Source: Minisyncoccota bacterium
GTDB taxonomy: Bacteria > Patescibacteriota > Minisyncoccia > Phycocordibacterales > PALSA-1337
Direction of reading: 5' to 3'
Assembly (NCBI GenBank): GCA_028713005.1
Contig: JAQTPC010000008.1
Span: 1 to 43,985 of the forward strand
DNA length: 43,985 nucleotides
The notes beneath the pieces were generated by a model that made no database searches, had not been told where the DNA came from, and saw only the letters and a list, made by a program, of their open reading frames with translations. The translations under genes and the position numbers were made by a program. Position 1 is the first letter of the stretch; each line of letters begins with the position of its first letter. Of this stretch, positions 33,084 to 39,899 are shown one piece after another.

Positions 33084-33608
33084 TTATCTCCTATTCCCTC
33101 CCGATCTGAGCAAATATTTTGCTGGTTCATCATCGAGGTCCATGAAATGGTCCGCTACTTCAATAAGTTTCGAAGATGTTGATTTACCGAATGAGACGAC
33201 TTCAACCTGACACCCTTGGTTCATCTGGAGATATTCGACAAGCGGACAGAAGTCCCCGTCACCAGTGAGTAGGATAATAGAGTCGAGCTTTGGAGCGAGT
33301 TTGACTGCGTCGATAGCGAGACCAACGTCCCAGTCAGCTTTCTTTGCGCCAGAGCTAAAGATCTGTAGATCTTTGACCTTGGTCTCGATACCCACCTTGG
33401 TGAGTGCATCGAAGAAGCCTGATTCTTCACCTGATTCGGTTGAGATGACATAAGCGACTGCGCGGACGAGTTTACGGCCATCGAGAGCATCTTTGACGAT
33501 AGCTCCGAAGTTGACCTTTGAATGATAGAGATTTCTACCACTATGGTAGAGATTTTGTGCATCGATATAGATACCGACGCGTTGTTCTTTGTGTTTGATT
33601 ATAGACAT
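33084..33608 (-). CDS. NYN-domain (LabA-like, PIN-fold) protein
   Basis: NYN domains are PIN-like nucleases. The 174-residue protein has VGIYIDAQNLYHSG near the start, with the first acidic residue D16. A central KADWDVGLAIDAV and the strand ILLTGDGDFCPLVEYL carry the other acidic residues expected at the metal site. This matches the LabA/DUF88 group. It stands between rpsO and pnp, consistent with a role in RNA metabolism, but the substrate is unknown. Confidence 0.88.
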   Translation of the reverse strand: MSIIKHKEQRVGIYIDAQNLYHSGRNLYHSKVNFGAIVKDALDGRKLVRAVAYVISTESGEESGFFDALTKVGIETKVKDLQIFSSGAKKADWDVGLAIDAVKLAPKLDSIILLTGDGDFCPLVEYLQMNQGCQVEVVSFGKSTSSKLIEVADHFMDLDDEPAKYLLRSGGNRR

Positions 33609-33681
33609 AAAAAATGAGTTAACTAATTTGTATTAAAAAGGATTATTAAATTATAAAAGACCTTACTGTGTTAAGTATACC

Positions 33682-33699
33682 AAAAACGCCCTGCGGGCG
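33682..33699 (-). terminator. Terminator after rpsO
   Basis: CGCCC and GGGCG pair around TGC (33687-33699), and on the minus strand the stem is followed at once by five T residues. It begins 6 bases past the rpsO stop. Confidence 0.8.
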
Positions 33700-33705
33700 C
33701 CTCTG

Positions 33706-33972
33706 CTATTTCTTGAGATCCAGCTTCTTGATGATAGTGGCGTAACGTTTTGGGTTACTTTTCTTCAAATAGACGAGGTGAGACTGACGATCAGCTACCA
33801 TGCCGAGGAGACCACGGCGTGAGTGGTTGTCTTTCTTGTGCTTACGGAGGTGTGAAGTAAGCTCATCAATGCGCTTGGTCAAAATAGCGACCTGAACTTC
33901 AGGAGAACCTGTGTCCTTGTCGTGAATTGCTGTTTCTTTGATGATTTTGGTCTTTTGACGTGTGCTTAACAT
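33706..33972 (-). CDS. rpsO: Ribosomal protein uS15
   Basis: uS15 binds the central domain of 16S rRNA early in assembly. The 88-residue protein has the normal length and the family sequence: DTGSPEVQVAILTKRIDELT, HLRKHKKDNHSRRGLLGMV and RKYL-like YLKKSNPKRYATIIKKL at the end. A possible structured leader RNA with a terminator-like hairpin lies upstream (34041-34234), which could be attenuation of rpsO. Confidence 0.96.
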   Translation of the reverse strand: MLSTRQKTKIIKETAIHDKDTGSPEVQVAILTKRIDELTSHLRKHKKDNHSRRGLLGMVADRQSHLVYLKKSNPKRYATIIKKLDLKK

Positions 33973-34040
33973 AGTTGAAACATCATAGCATGAACCGTGG
34001 CGAGGTGCAAGTTTTACTCAATTAAACTGTAAATATATGT

Positions 34041-34234
34041 GAAAAGCCGCCGGATCTGGGATCCAGCGGCTGTTTTTTGGGAATGGGGTTCCTCAACATT
34101 GTAGGTTGCAAGCGGCAACGCGCTAACAATTTTGGTTTCGTTGGGACAACCTCAATCCTTATTTAATAGAATGGTTTTGTCGTCTTCAATCGATCTCCTT
34201 GTGGCCGGTTGATTGTTTGTGCCTTGAAGGTTCG
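34041..34234 (-). ncRNA. Candidate structured RNA or rpsO leader with terminator-like hairpin
   Basis: A strong promoter at 34241-34268 points leftward into a 190-base stretch with no gene. The stretch can fold into CAATC/GATTG, GTTG/CAAC, an ATTGT/ACAAT stem enclosing GTTGC/GCAAC, and a final hairpin AGCCGC/GCGGCT extended by GGATC/GATCC (34045-34071). On the minus strand TTTTC follows; on the plus strand TGTTTTTT follows. It could be a free small RNA or an attenuated leader of rpsO, 70 bases further on. I could not match it to 6S, SRP, tmRNA or RNase P RNA. Confidence 0.5.
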
Positions 34235-34240
34235 TCACAT

Positions 34241-34268
34241 ACCATAGCACACCCTCAATATTTGTCAA
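34241..34268 (-). promoter_or_regulatory. Leftward extended -10 sigma70 promoter
   Basis: On the minus strand, TTGACA (34263-34268) and TATGGT (34241-34246) are 16 bases apart, and TG lies one base before the -10. It should drive the candidate RNA and rpsO. A weaker rightward promoter for the Xer gene overlaps it. Confidence 0.7.
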
Positions 34269-34293
34269 GTACTCTGAAATATGTCCTTATAAT
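34262..34293 (+). promoter_or_regulatory. Possible promoter of the Xer recombinase gene
   Basis: TATAAT at 34288-34293 lies 21 bases before the start codon. TTGTCA at 34262-34267 is 20 bases further up, a long spacing, and shares bases with the leftward -35. The two promoters may exclude each other. Confidence 0.45.
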
Positions 34294-34314
34294 GGGCTAT
34301 GTTACAATTAAAGC

Positions 34315-35238
34315 ATGTCGCACAATCTCAGAGACCTCAAACAGCAATTCCTCGAATACATAGAGATAGAGCGTGGCCGTTCAGTCAAAACTGTCGAGAA
34401 CTATGATCGTTATCTCACTCGTTTTCTGAACTACTCCAAAGCAAAATCTCCTGCGGACATTACAGAAAACGTTATTCGCGAGTTCCGCTTGTGGCTTAAT
34501 CGTCAACCAGCGAGTGAAAATAGTAGGTCAACTGCTACACTTAAAAAGAAAACGCAGAATTATTACCTCATTTCCCTGCGCGCTTTTCTCAAATATCTTG
34601 CAAAGCGTGGCGTTAAGGCCGTTTCACCAGAATATATTGAACTCGCCAAAGTCGGTGACCGTCATCTCGACCTCATCACCAAAGAAGAACTCTCTCGCCT
34701 ACTCAAATCAACTGACGGTGATGATTTGAGATCTATGCGTGACAAAGCTATCCTCGAAACACTCTTTTCTACTGGTTTACGTGTATCTGAACTCTGTTCC
34801 CTCTCTCGTGATATCGATCTATCGAGTGACGAACTCTCCGTACGCGGTAAAGGTGAAAAGATTCGCGTGGTCTTCATGTCTGATGAAGCAAAACGTTCTA
34901 TTAAACGCTATTTGGACAAGCGTCCTGATATCGATGGAGCTCTGTTCGTGAAGATCTCTGGTGAAGAAAGAAAGATGAAAGAAGAAGACCTCGGTCTTTC
35001 GACACGTCAAGTAGAAAGAATTATCAAGCACTATGCCATAAAGGCGGGTATATCAAAGAAAGTAACACCTCACGTTATTCGTCATATGTTCGCTACTGAT
35101 CTACTCGGTAATGGTGCAGATTTACGATCAGTGCAGATGTTGTTGGGTCATTCAAATATAAGTACGACGCAGATATATACTCATGTTACTGATAGTGAGT
35201 TGAAACGTGTGCATAAGCAGTTTCATAACAGGAAGTAG
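34315..35238 (+). CDS. Xer-type tyrosine recombinase
   Basis: Xer recombinases resolve chromosome dimers at dif. The 307-residue protein has an N-terminal SAM-like DNA-binding domain (about 5-105) and a catalytic domain with the full set R156 (GLRVSEL), K179, H253 and R256 (HVIRHMF), H279 (LGHSN) and Y288 (IYTHV). Length and completeness fit a housekeeping XerC/XerD/XerA-like enzyme. It is flanked by ordinary genes, and no attachment-site repeats were seen, so a mobile-element integrase is less likely. Confidence 0.9.
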   Translation: MSHNLRDLKQQFLEYIEIERGRSVKTVENYDRYLTRFLNYSKAKSPADITENVIREFRLWLNRQPASENSRSTATLKKKTQNYYLISLRAFLKYLAKRGVKAVSPEYIELAKVGDRHLDLITKEELSRLLKSTDGDDLRSMRDKAILETLFSTGLRVSELCSLSRDIDLSSDELSVRGKGEKIRVVFMSDEAKRSIKRYLDKRPDIDGALFVKISGEERKMKEEDLGLSTRQVERIIKHYAIKAGISKKVTPHVIRHMFATDLLGNGADLRSVQMLLGHSNISTTQIYTHVTDSELKRVHKQFHNRK

Positions 35239-35247
35239 TGCTTTTGC

Positions 35248-35276
35248 TTGACAATATACTAAATTAGTGTTATCTT
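35248..35276 (+). promoter_or_regulatory. Consensus-like promoter of the 127-residue protein
   Basis: TTGACA (35248-35253) and TATCTT (35271-35276) are separated by 17 bases. A Shine-Dalgarno sequence (AAAGGA near 35294-35299) lies 5 bases before the ATG at 35305. Confidence 0.75.
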
Positions 35277-35304
35277 TTCTACAAACAAAAAAGAAAGGAA
35301 TTTT

Positions 35305-35688
35305 ATGTTAGACAAAAAACAAATTGATGAGCTCTTTAAAAAATTGGAAGAAAAGCACGGCCAGCCTGAAGGCTTTGAAACAGCCCGACTTGATGAGTGT
35401 GTTGAACCTTCTTTTTCGGTTGAAGGTATTCGACAAATCGCAGATGAATTTGATATGCCACTGGAGTTTGTTCGTAAACTCAATTTACGACAATACTTCT
35501 GGTTATCCATGGAGCTCGATGACAGACACGTCATGGACGAGCCAACATTCGAACAACAACAAGCCACAGATGATACTTTGGCTGAAATGCACAAAGCTGG
35601 TGGTATTATTGAATACCTAGAACGGCGAAAGAAAAAGAAAGTTCAACCACCATCAGTATCAATTCTCCCAAGTGGAAAGTGTCGTTAA
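35305..35688 (+). CDS. Soluble protein of unknown function with its own promoter and terminator
   Basis: I do not recognise this 127-residue protein. It is helical and charged, with no membrane segment. It starts MLDKKQIDELFKKLEEKHGQ and ends with a basic stretch (ERRKKKKVQPP) and a short tail. A central segment, IRQIADEFDMPLEFVRKLNL, could be a small helical or HTH-like unit, but this is uncertain. It is one of only two genes here with a clear Shine-Dalgarno sequence, and it has a consensus promoter and a strong terminator, so it is a single-gene unit that may be well expressed. Confidence 0.75.
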   Translation: MLDKKQIDELFKKLEEKHGQPEGFETARLDECVEPSFSVEGIRQIADEFDMPLEFVRKLNLRQYFWLSMELDDRHVMDEPTFEQQQATDDTLAEMHKAGGIIEYLERRKKKKVQPPSVSILPSGKCR

Positions 35689-35702
35689 TTCGGGAACTTC
35701 AA

Positions 35703-35739
35703 AAGAACGCCAGACCTTCGGGTACGGCGTTCTTTTTTT
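35703..35739 (+). terminator. Strong terminator after the 127-residue gene
   Basis: AAGAACGCC (35703-35711) pairs with GGCGTTCTT (35726-35734), followed by a run of T to 35739. It separates this gene from exonuclease III. Confidence 0.9.
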
Positions 35740-35768
35740 CAATCAACACATTTTTCATTTTCTTTCTG

Positions 35769-35796
35769 TTTACCAATTACCAATTACCGACTACAA
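35769..35796. repeat. 7-base tandem repeat before exonuclease III
   Basis: Four heptamers, TTTACCA, ATTACCA, ATTACCG and ACTACAA, run to 8 bases before the ATG at 35804. They share the ATTACC core with the repeat preceding ruvC. Confidence 0.6.
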
Positions 35797-35803
35797 TGTC
35801 TTC

Positions 35804-36655
35804 ATGCGCATCATCTCATGGAACGTGAACGGGCTGCGAGCAAATATCAAAAAAGGTGGTTTTGACTGGCTTATGAATGAGTCCGCTGACATTTTCTGTG
35901 TCCAAGAGACAAAATCTCGTCCTGATCAGCTCGAAGCGAGTGTCACAGCTCCAGCTGGCTATCATGCTTACTTCGACCATTCAAAAGGACGTCAGGGGTA
36001 TAGTGGTGTCGCTATCTGGACCAAAGTTAAGCCCGAAAAGGTTGACTATGGCCTCGGAAATCATGAATTGGACCAAGAAGGACGATTTTTAGCCCTCTAT
36101 TTCCCTGCTGATGCTTTCAAAGATAGTATTGACGCTGATAATACGGCTCAAAATAAGTCAGAGCACACTGTTTCACATAAGAAACTCGGTAAATTCGTCT
36201 TTATCAATACGTACTTCCCTAACGGTGGTGGTGGTCCCGAGCGTTTGGCCTATAAACTACGCTTCTATGATGAATTCTTGAAATACGTAAAAGCGGCAAA
36301 GAAACGTGGATACGAAGTGATCTTCTGTGGTGATGTAAACACAGCCCATACGGCAATCGACCTTGCTCGTCCAAAAGAAAATGAAAAGAACACCGGTTTC
36401 CTCCCTATCGAACGTGCATGGATAGATCAAGTTATTGACGAAGGTTTCATTGATGTGTTCCGTTACCTGAACCCAAATGTTCGTGAAAAGTACTCATATT
36501 GGGACATGAAAACCTTTGCCAGAGAGCGTAATGTGGGTTGGCGTATAGACTACTTTTTCGCTACCCCAGGAGCAACCCGACTGGTGACAAAAGCTCGTAT
36601 TTTGGACCAAATAATGGGTTCAGACCATTGTCCATTAGATATTATTATTGGGTAA
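35804..36655 (+). CDS. Exodeoxyribonuclease III family AP endonuclease
   Basis: This enzyme cuts DNA at abasic sites and trims 3' ends in base excision repair. The ATG at 35804 gives MRIISWNVNGLRA, the exact family start; the frame is open 44 codons further up but those are non-coding. Residues seen: N7, E35 in VQETK, D177 and N179 in FCGDVNTAH, and the final SDHCPLDI. All active-site residues are present in 283 residues. Residues about 103-128 form a polar stretch that looks longer than the corresponding loop in relatives; no repeat is visible in its DNA. Confidence 0.95.
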   Translation: MRIISWNVNGLRANIKKGGFDWLMNESADIFCVQETKSRPDQLEASVTAPAGYHAYFDHSKGRQGYSGVAIWTKVKPEKVDYGLGNHELDQEGRFLALYFPADAFKDSIDADNTAQNKSEHTVSHKKLGKFVFINTYFPNGGGGPERLAYKLRFYDEFLKYVKAAKKRGYEVIFCGDVNTAHTAIDLARPKENEKNTGFLPIERAWIDQVIDEGFIDVFRYLNPNVREKYSYWDMKTFARERNVGWRIDYFFATPGATRLVTKARILDQIMGSDHCPLDIIIG

Positions 36656-36697
36656 TTATGCCTTTTAAATAAAGGTTAGAAAGTAAATTTTTAATAT

Positions 36698-36722
36698 AAA
36701 TACCCTCAAAATGAGGGTATTT
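36698..36722 (+). terminator. Terminator after exonuclease III
   Basis: AAATACCCTC (36698-36707) pairs with GAGGGTATTT (36713-36722) around AAAAT, followed by T-rich sequence, about 40 bases past the stop. Confidence 0.8.
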
Positions 36723-36734
36723 TGTTGTGTGGTA

Positions 36735-36793
36735 CAGTGAGGTCCGACCTCACTGGCGAGTCACCAAGGAGAAACCCCGAGGTTTCTCCTTGG
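36735..36793. repeat. Two adjacent palindromes
   Basis: CAGTGAGGTC and GACCTCACTG (36735-36755) pair around a single C. CCAAGGAGAAACC (36764-36776) pairs perfectly with GGTTTCTCCTTGG (36781-36793) around CCGA. Neither is followed by a T run. They lie at the left end of a 645-base gene-free stretch. Confidence 0.8.
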
Positions 36794-36798
36794 GGTAA

Positions 36799-37060
36799 GA
36801 CAAAGCGCACAGTGCGCCTCGAGAAAAGAGATGAAGCGATGTGCGCTTTTAAAATTGAAGATTGCTAATGTTCGGGTCCACAGACCAGAATTGTTTCGGA
36901 GATCCTCCAAAACGTGAGACGTTGTCCAAACTGTTCCTAATACCCATGAAGGTATTTTAATAGGTAACGGTGTGCATCTGCTTGAAAGGTTAGGTGCTTT
37001 CCAATAAATGGAAGCTAATGTTTTTGTTGAAACAAAATGCACCGTTATTCTCCCTAAGCA
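36799..37060. ncRNA. Candidate structured RNA region
   Basis: A gene-free stretch with dense pairing potential. AAAGCGCAC and GTGCGCTTT (about 36799-36850) enclose some 30 bases. Further on, TAACGGTG and CACCGTTA (36965-37047) close a multi-branched fold with two internal hairpins: TTAG..TTCCA with TGGAA..TAA, and TTTTGTT with AACAAAA. Shorter stems (GGAG/CTCC, CGT/ACG, TACC/GGTA) lie between. I could not match it to a known RNA. A 93-codon open frame on the minus strand here is probably accidental. Confidence 0.4.
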
Positions 37061-37301
37061 ACAGAAGGATACGCAATTGATGTAGCATTCTTCAAAGAGT
37101 TTTGTAGCCTACCCACTAATATTTGAAAGAACAACCCCATCTTGTCTCATACCTCGGATGACAAAATTTAATCTGGAGTAATTATATTTCTATGTGAGAC
37201 ACATGTAAAGGACATACTGGGGATAACTCAGTTATATTATGTCTTTTATAAAAATAGGGAATATTTTATAAAATAGTTTTTGTCTCTTATGTCAAAAATA
37301 C
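37061..37301. other. AT-rich gene-free stretch beside cca
   Basis: No gene seen. TGGGGATAA at 37218-37226 matches the reverse DnaA box at 8 of 9 bases and is followed by a very AT-rich run (about 37230-37285). It may belong with the parS-like and DnaA-box sites further right. Confidence 0.35.
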
Positions 37302-38780
37302 CTAGGAAACACGGTGTTTTTTCTGTATTTCCTTTATTTGCTTCAAATCTTCCTCTTCTTTTTTTTCTTTTCCCATTTCACCAATTTCTTTTAATTTATC
37401 ATCAGAAATTTGAGAAAGTTCTATTGCCTTCTCGCTTAAATATTCTTTTGTGTTTAGTTTTGGATCCTCGATAACTTCATTAAATAGGGCATGGAGTATG
37501 TAGCCAATCTTTGCACTCGGTGGAATGTTGCACGCCTCCATAACACCTTTGCCGTCGATTTTGAGCATAGCGAGTGATATTGGATCACGTAGAGCTTCTT
37601 CTATCATGGCGTGATACTTGCGAAGGCGATAGGGGTCTTCTTTAGGTCTGCCAGTGCCTATACGGTCACATATGCGTAGATTCATCAGTTCCCAGATGTT
37701 TTCACGTCCCACATTCACGATCATACGTCTGACAGCAGACAGGGTGATCTGCTCAGTATCAGAAAAAAACATATGCCAACGTATGAGTTTAGTCACTTTT
37801 TCGATTGTTTTCACGGGAAACTTCAAACGAGTGAGTATCTTACGTGTTTCACGTGAACCAATTACTTCATGACCATAGAAGGTTATTATGCCTGTTTCAC
37901 GTGAAAGACCCCTAGTTTTAGGCTTAGAAATGTCGTGAAATAGGGCTGAAAGGCGTATATCGAGGTCCCAACTCTTGTCAGCTGCGTGTTGGAGACTGCG
38001 CAAAAGGTGCTCCCAAACATCGAAAGCATGAGCCTGGTTTTGTCCAACACCTATAGCTACCTGTAATTCAGGGGCAATATGGTCCAAAAGCCTTGTTTCA
38101 TTGAGAATCTCAATACCTTTCTTTGGCTCAGGGGACATAATGAGCTTGGCGAATTCGTCACGGATACGCTCAGTCGATATGTCTTTGAGGTTCGTGTTAA
38201 GGCCCTGTATAGCCTTGAAAGTATCAGGTTCAATAGTGAAACCAAGTTCTACAGACAAACGTACGGCGCGCATCATACGTAAAGCGTCCTCGCCAAATCT
38301 GGCCTGAGGATCACCAACTGTCCTTATGATTTTGTCCTTTATATCAGACAAACCCCCAAATAGGTCAACCATGTCTTTTATAGCGCCATTAGACAAAGAA
38401 AGGGCTATGGCGTTGATGGTAAAGTCGCGTCTTTGAAGGTCGTCTTCAAGTTTATCGCTGAACTTAACGTGATCAGGGTGACGACGGTCTGTATAATCTG
38501 ATTCGAGGCGGTACGGTGTAACTTCAACGTTTCGAAGGGTAGGGTCCTCAGTTGCTTCATTTATCACAGCAACAGTACCATATATGTTTTCATAGACAGT
38601 TTTAGGGAATAGAGTTTGTATTTGCTCGGGAGTAGCATTTGTCGTGATATCCCAGTCTTTTGGGGCTCTACCAAGGAAAATATCACGCGCACAGCCACCA
38701 ACGAGGTAGGCTTCAAAGCCCGCCTTTTCGATTGTTTCTACGATACTGACTATTTCTACAGGAATAGGTGAGTTCTTCAT
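37302..38780 (-). CDS. cca: CCA-adding enzyme (tRNA nucleotidyltransferase) with HD domain
   Basis: This enzyme adds or repairs the 3' CCA of tRNAs, needed here because at least three of the four tRNA genes lack it. The start at 38780 (MKNSPIPVEIV) is chosen because the longer frame reads back through tRNA-Arg. In 492 residues: LVGGCARD at 27-33 and the catalytic DWD (D42, D44), the RRDFTINAIA motif, an RNA-binding region with RMMRAVRLS, and an HD domain with LFHDISKP. It begins 12 bases after the tRNA-Arg gene, so both probably share a transcript. Two parS-like sites lie inside the coding sequence. Confidence 0.95.
   Translation of the reverse strand: MKNSPIPVEIVSIVETIEKAGFEAYLVGGCARDIFLGRAPKDWDITTNATPEQIQTLFPKTVYENIYGTVAVINEATEDPTLRNVEVTPYRLESDYTDRRHPDHVKFSDKLEDDLQRRDFTINAIALSLSNGAIKDMVDLFGGLSDIKDKIIRTVGDPQARFGEDALRMMRAVRLSVELGFTIEPDTFKAIQGLNTNLKDISTERIRDEFAKLIMSPEPKKGIEILNETRLLDHIAPELQVAIGVGQNQAHAFDVWEHLLRSLQHAADKSWDLDIRLSALFHDISKPKTRGLSRETGIITFYGHEVIGSRETRKILTRLKFPVKTIEKVTKLIRWHMFFSDTEQITLSAVRRMIVNVGRENIWELMNLRICDRIGTGRPKEDPYRLRKYHAMIEEALRDPISLAMLKIDGKGVMEACNIPPSAKIGYILHALFNEVIEDPKLNTKEYLSEKAIELSQISDDKLKEIGEMGKEKKEEEDLKQIKEIQKKHRVS
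37845..37860. promoter_or_regulatory. parS-like site 1, inside cca
   Basis: TGTTTCACGTGAACCA matches the ParB-binding consensus TGTTTCACGTGAAACA at 15 of 16 positions. It encodes GSRETR of the CCA enzyme on the minus strand. A degenerate copy (GTTTTCACGGGAAACT) lies at 37807-37822. Confidence 0.55.
37893..37908. promoter_or_regulatory. parS-like site 2, inside cca
   Basis: TGTTTCACGTGAAAGA matches parS at 15 of 16 positions and lies 48 bases from site 1. It encodes LSRETG, so the shared peptide SRET contributes to the likeness. Confidence 0.55.
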
Positions 38781-38792
38781 GATTAAAATTTG

Positions 38793-38864
38793 TGCACCCG
38801 GAGGGACTCGAACCCCCAAAGACAGTTCCGAAGACTGTAGTGATATCCATTTCACCACGGGTGC
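38793..38864 (-). tRNA. tRNA-Arg (anticodon TCG)
   Basis: The 72-base gene has acceptor stem GCACCCG/CGGGTGC, D-stem GTGA/TCAC, anticodon stem ACAGT/ACTGT with loop CTTCGGA (anticodon TCG) and T-arm GGGGG-TTCGAGT-CCCTC. No CCA is encoded. It reads CGA codons and lies 12 bases before cca on the same strand. Confidence 0.95.
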
Positions 38865-38943
38865 AATTGGTAATAACGTGATAGTAGCACAGAAGTTTTG
38901 ATTTTAATAATGAATCATGTATACTGGTTTTGTTCGATTTTCT

Positions 38944-39014
38944 GCGGGTATAGTTTAATGGTAGGACGCGTCCTTGCCAAGGACGAGTTGGGAGTTCGAT
39001 TCTCCCTACCCGCA
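38944..39014 (+). tRNA. tRNA-Gly (anticodon GCC)
   Basis: Acceptor GCGGGTA/TACCCGC, anticodon stem CGTCC/GGACG with loop TTGCCAA (anticodon GCC) and T-arm GGGAG-TTCGATT-CTCCC. No CCA is encoded. It is divergent from tRNA-Arg. Confidence 0.95.
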
Positions 39015-39049
39015 CTACGAATACAAGGTTATTACAAAAGTTTAGAGGG

Positions 39050-39213
39050 AAGTGAGTCACATGTGTGACTCACTTGGGAGAATCGAAAAGGCTGAGTATA
39101 TCGCACGGAGCGTAGCGAGTACGATACGAAGCCTATACTGAAGCTGTAAGCTTCGATTCCTCCTGTCGAGGTTTTTGATCAAGCCGACTCGTTTGTACCG
39201 CGCTCGTAGAGCG
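39050..39213. repeat. Repeat-rich stretch after tRNA-Gly
   Basis: AAGTGAGTCAC (39050-39060) pairs with GTGACTCACTT (39065-39075). GCGTAGCGAGT (39110-39120) is an inverted copy of 11 bases found inside rnpA. GAAGCT-GTA-AGCTTC (39140-39154) and CGCTC-GTA-GAGCG (39201-39213) are further hairpins. GGGAGAATCGAA near 39076-39087 is an inverted copy of part of the neighbouring tRNA T-arm. No coding frame is seen. Confidence 0.6.
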
Positions 39214-39220
39214 AGATTCT

Positions 39221-39367
39221 CTGTCCACATGTCCTTATTAACAGTCCTTTTATTTAATGGCTCAAAATATAGAGTTTCACGTGAAAACTGTGGATAACTA
39301 TGGGGAATATGTTTATAAAAGACAGGAAATATGGCTTAAAATCGTTAATTCAACATACTTATCCACG
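39221..39367. other. Cluster of DnaA-box-like sites with a parS-like site, possible origin
   Basis: DnaA-box-like sites: CTGTCCACA at 39221-39229 (7 of 9), TGTGGATAA at 39289-39297 (perfect, reverse) and TTATCCACG at 39359-39367 (8 of 9). The DNA between the last two is AT-rich and includes TTTATAAAA. AGTTTCACGTGAAAAC at 39273-39288, a parS-like site with a perfect 12-base core palindrome, abuts the perfect box. The region lies in the gene-free gap before yraN (39016-39468). Confidence 0.45.
39273..39288. promoter_or_regulatory. parS-like site 3, intergenic
   Basis: AGTTTCACGTGAAAAC matches parS at 13 of 16 positions, with the central TTTCACGTGAAA intact. It is non-coding, so codon choice does not explain it. 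Confidence 0.5.
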
Positions 39368-39468
39368 TCTTTGATTCTGCACAGCCTTATTAAGCCGTTT
39401 ATAAATACCACTCATTTAAAAGTCAGTCGAAATGTGTGATAAATTAGCAATTTTAGATTTTATGCGTT

Positions 39469-39843
39469 GTGATCAATAAAAAAGAAAAAGGGAATAGGGG
39501 TGAAGAAATTGCCAGTCAATTTTTACGGAAGAATGGCTTTGTTATTGCTAATCGAAATTATTATAAGAAATGGGGCGAGTTGGACATAGTTGCCAAGAAG
39601 GGAAATGAGTTGCACTTTTTTGAGGTAAAAAGCGTCACAAGACATTTTGTCTCAAAGTCTTTTAGACCAGAAGAAAATGTAACTTTATTTAAAGTAAAGC
39701 AACTACGTAAGATCATTCAAACTTATCTAACAGATAAAGGCTTTGGTCTAGATACTGTCTTTCAATTTCATATTTTATGTGTGTTTATGAATGAAAGCAC
39801 TCGTTTGGCACGAGTACAATGGATAAAGAATGTTATTTTATAA
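39469..39843 (+). CDS. yraN: YraN (UPF0102) family protein
   Basis: YraN proteins have a restriction-endonuclease-like fold and are thought to act on nucleic acid. The 124-residue protein has the family motifs KGNRGEEIASQFLRKNGF, ANRNYYKKWGELDIVAKK and LHFFEVKSV, with the catalytic-type E, D and E-x-K residues in place (GELDIV, FEVK). The start is GTG at 39469; the nearby ATG at 39462 is followed by a stop. The gene is AT-rich and starts just right of the possible origin. Confidence 0.9.
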   Translation: MINKKEKGNRGEEIASQFLRKNGFVIANRNYYKKWGELDIVAKKGNELHFFEVKSVTRHFVSKSFRPEENVTLFKVKQLRKIIQTYLTDKGFGLDTVFQFHILCVFMNESTRLARVQWIKNVIL

Positions 39844-39899
39844 AGATATATGCTAGGATATTTGAACGTTAGCAGGTAGTATATTGAATTTGTTAAATA

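Noticed and set aside
34041-34234. 6S, SRP, tmRNA or RNase P RNA
   Set aside because: None of the hallmark sequences of these RNAs (such as the SRP GGAAG loop region or the RNase P GAGGAAAGTCC core) is present.
34315-35238. Integrase of a mobile element
   Set aside because: The protein is a full-length Xer-type enzyme among housekeeping genes, with no cargo genes, tRNA target or direct repeats nearby.
36761-37042. 93-codon open frame on the minus strand in the gene-free stretch
   Set aside because: It runs through two strong inverted repeats and the possible branched RNA fold, has no start signal, and its peptide has no recognisable pattern.
38781-38858. Longer N-terminus for the CCA-adding enzyme
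   Set aside because: The extra 26 codons lie inside and just after tRNA-Arg on the same strand, and the family N-terminus starts at MKNSP.
39257-39439. 60-codon open frame starting at ATG 39257
   Set aside because: It spans the parS-like site and both good DnaA boxes, and its composition is that of AT-rich intergenic DNA.
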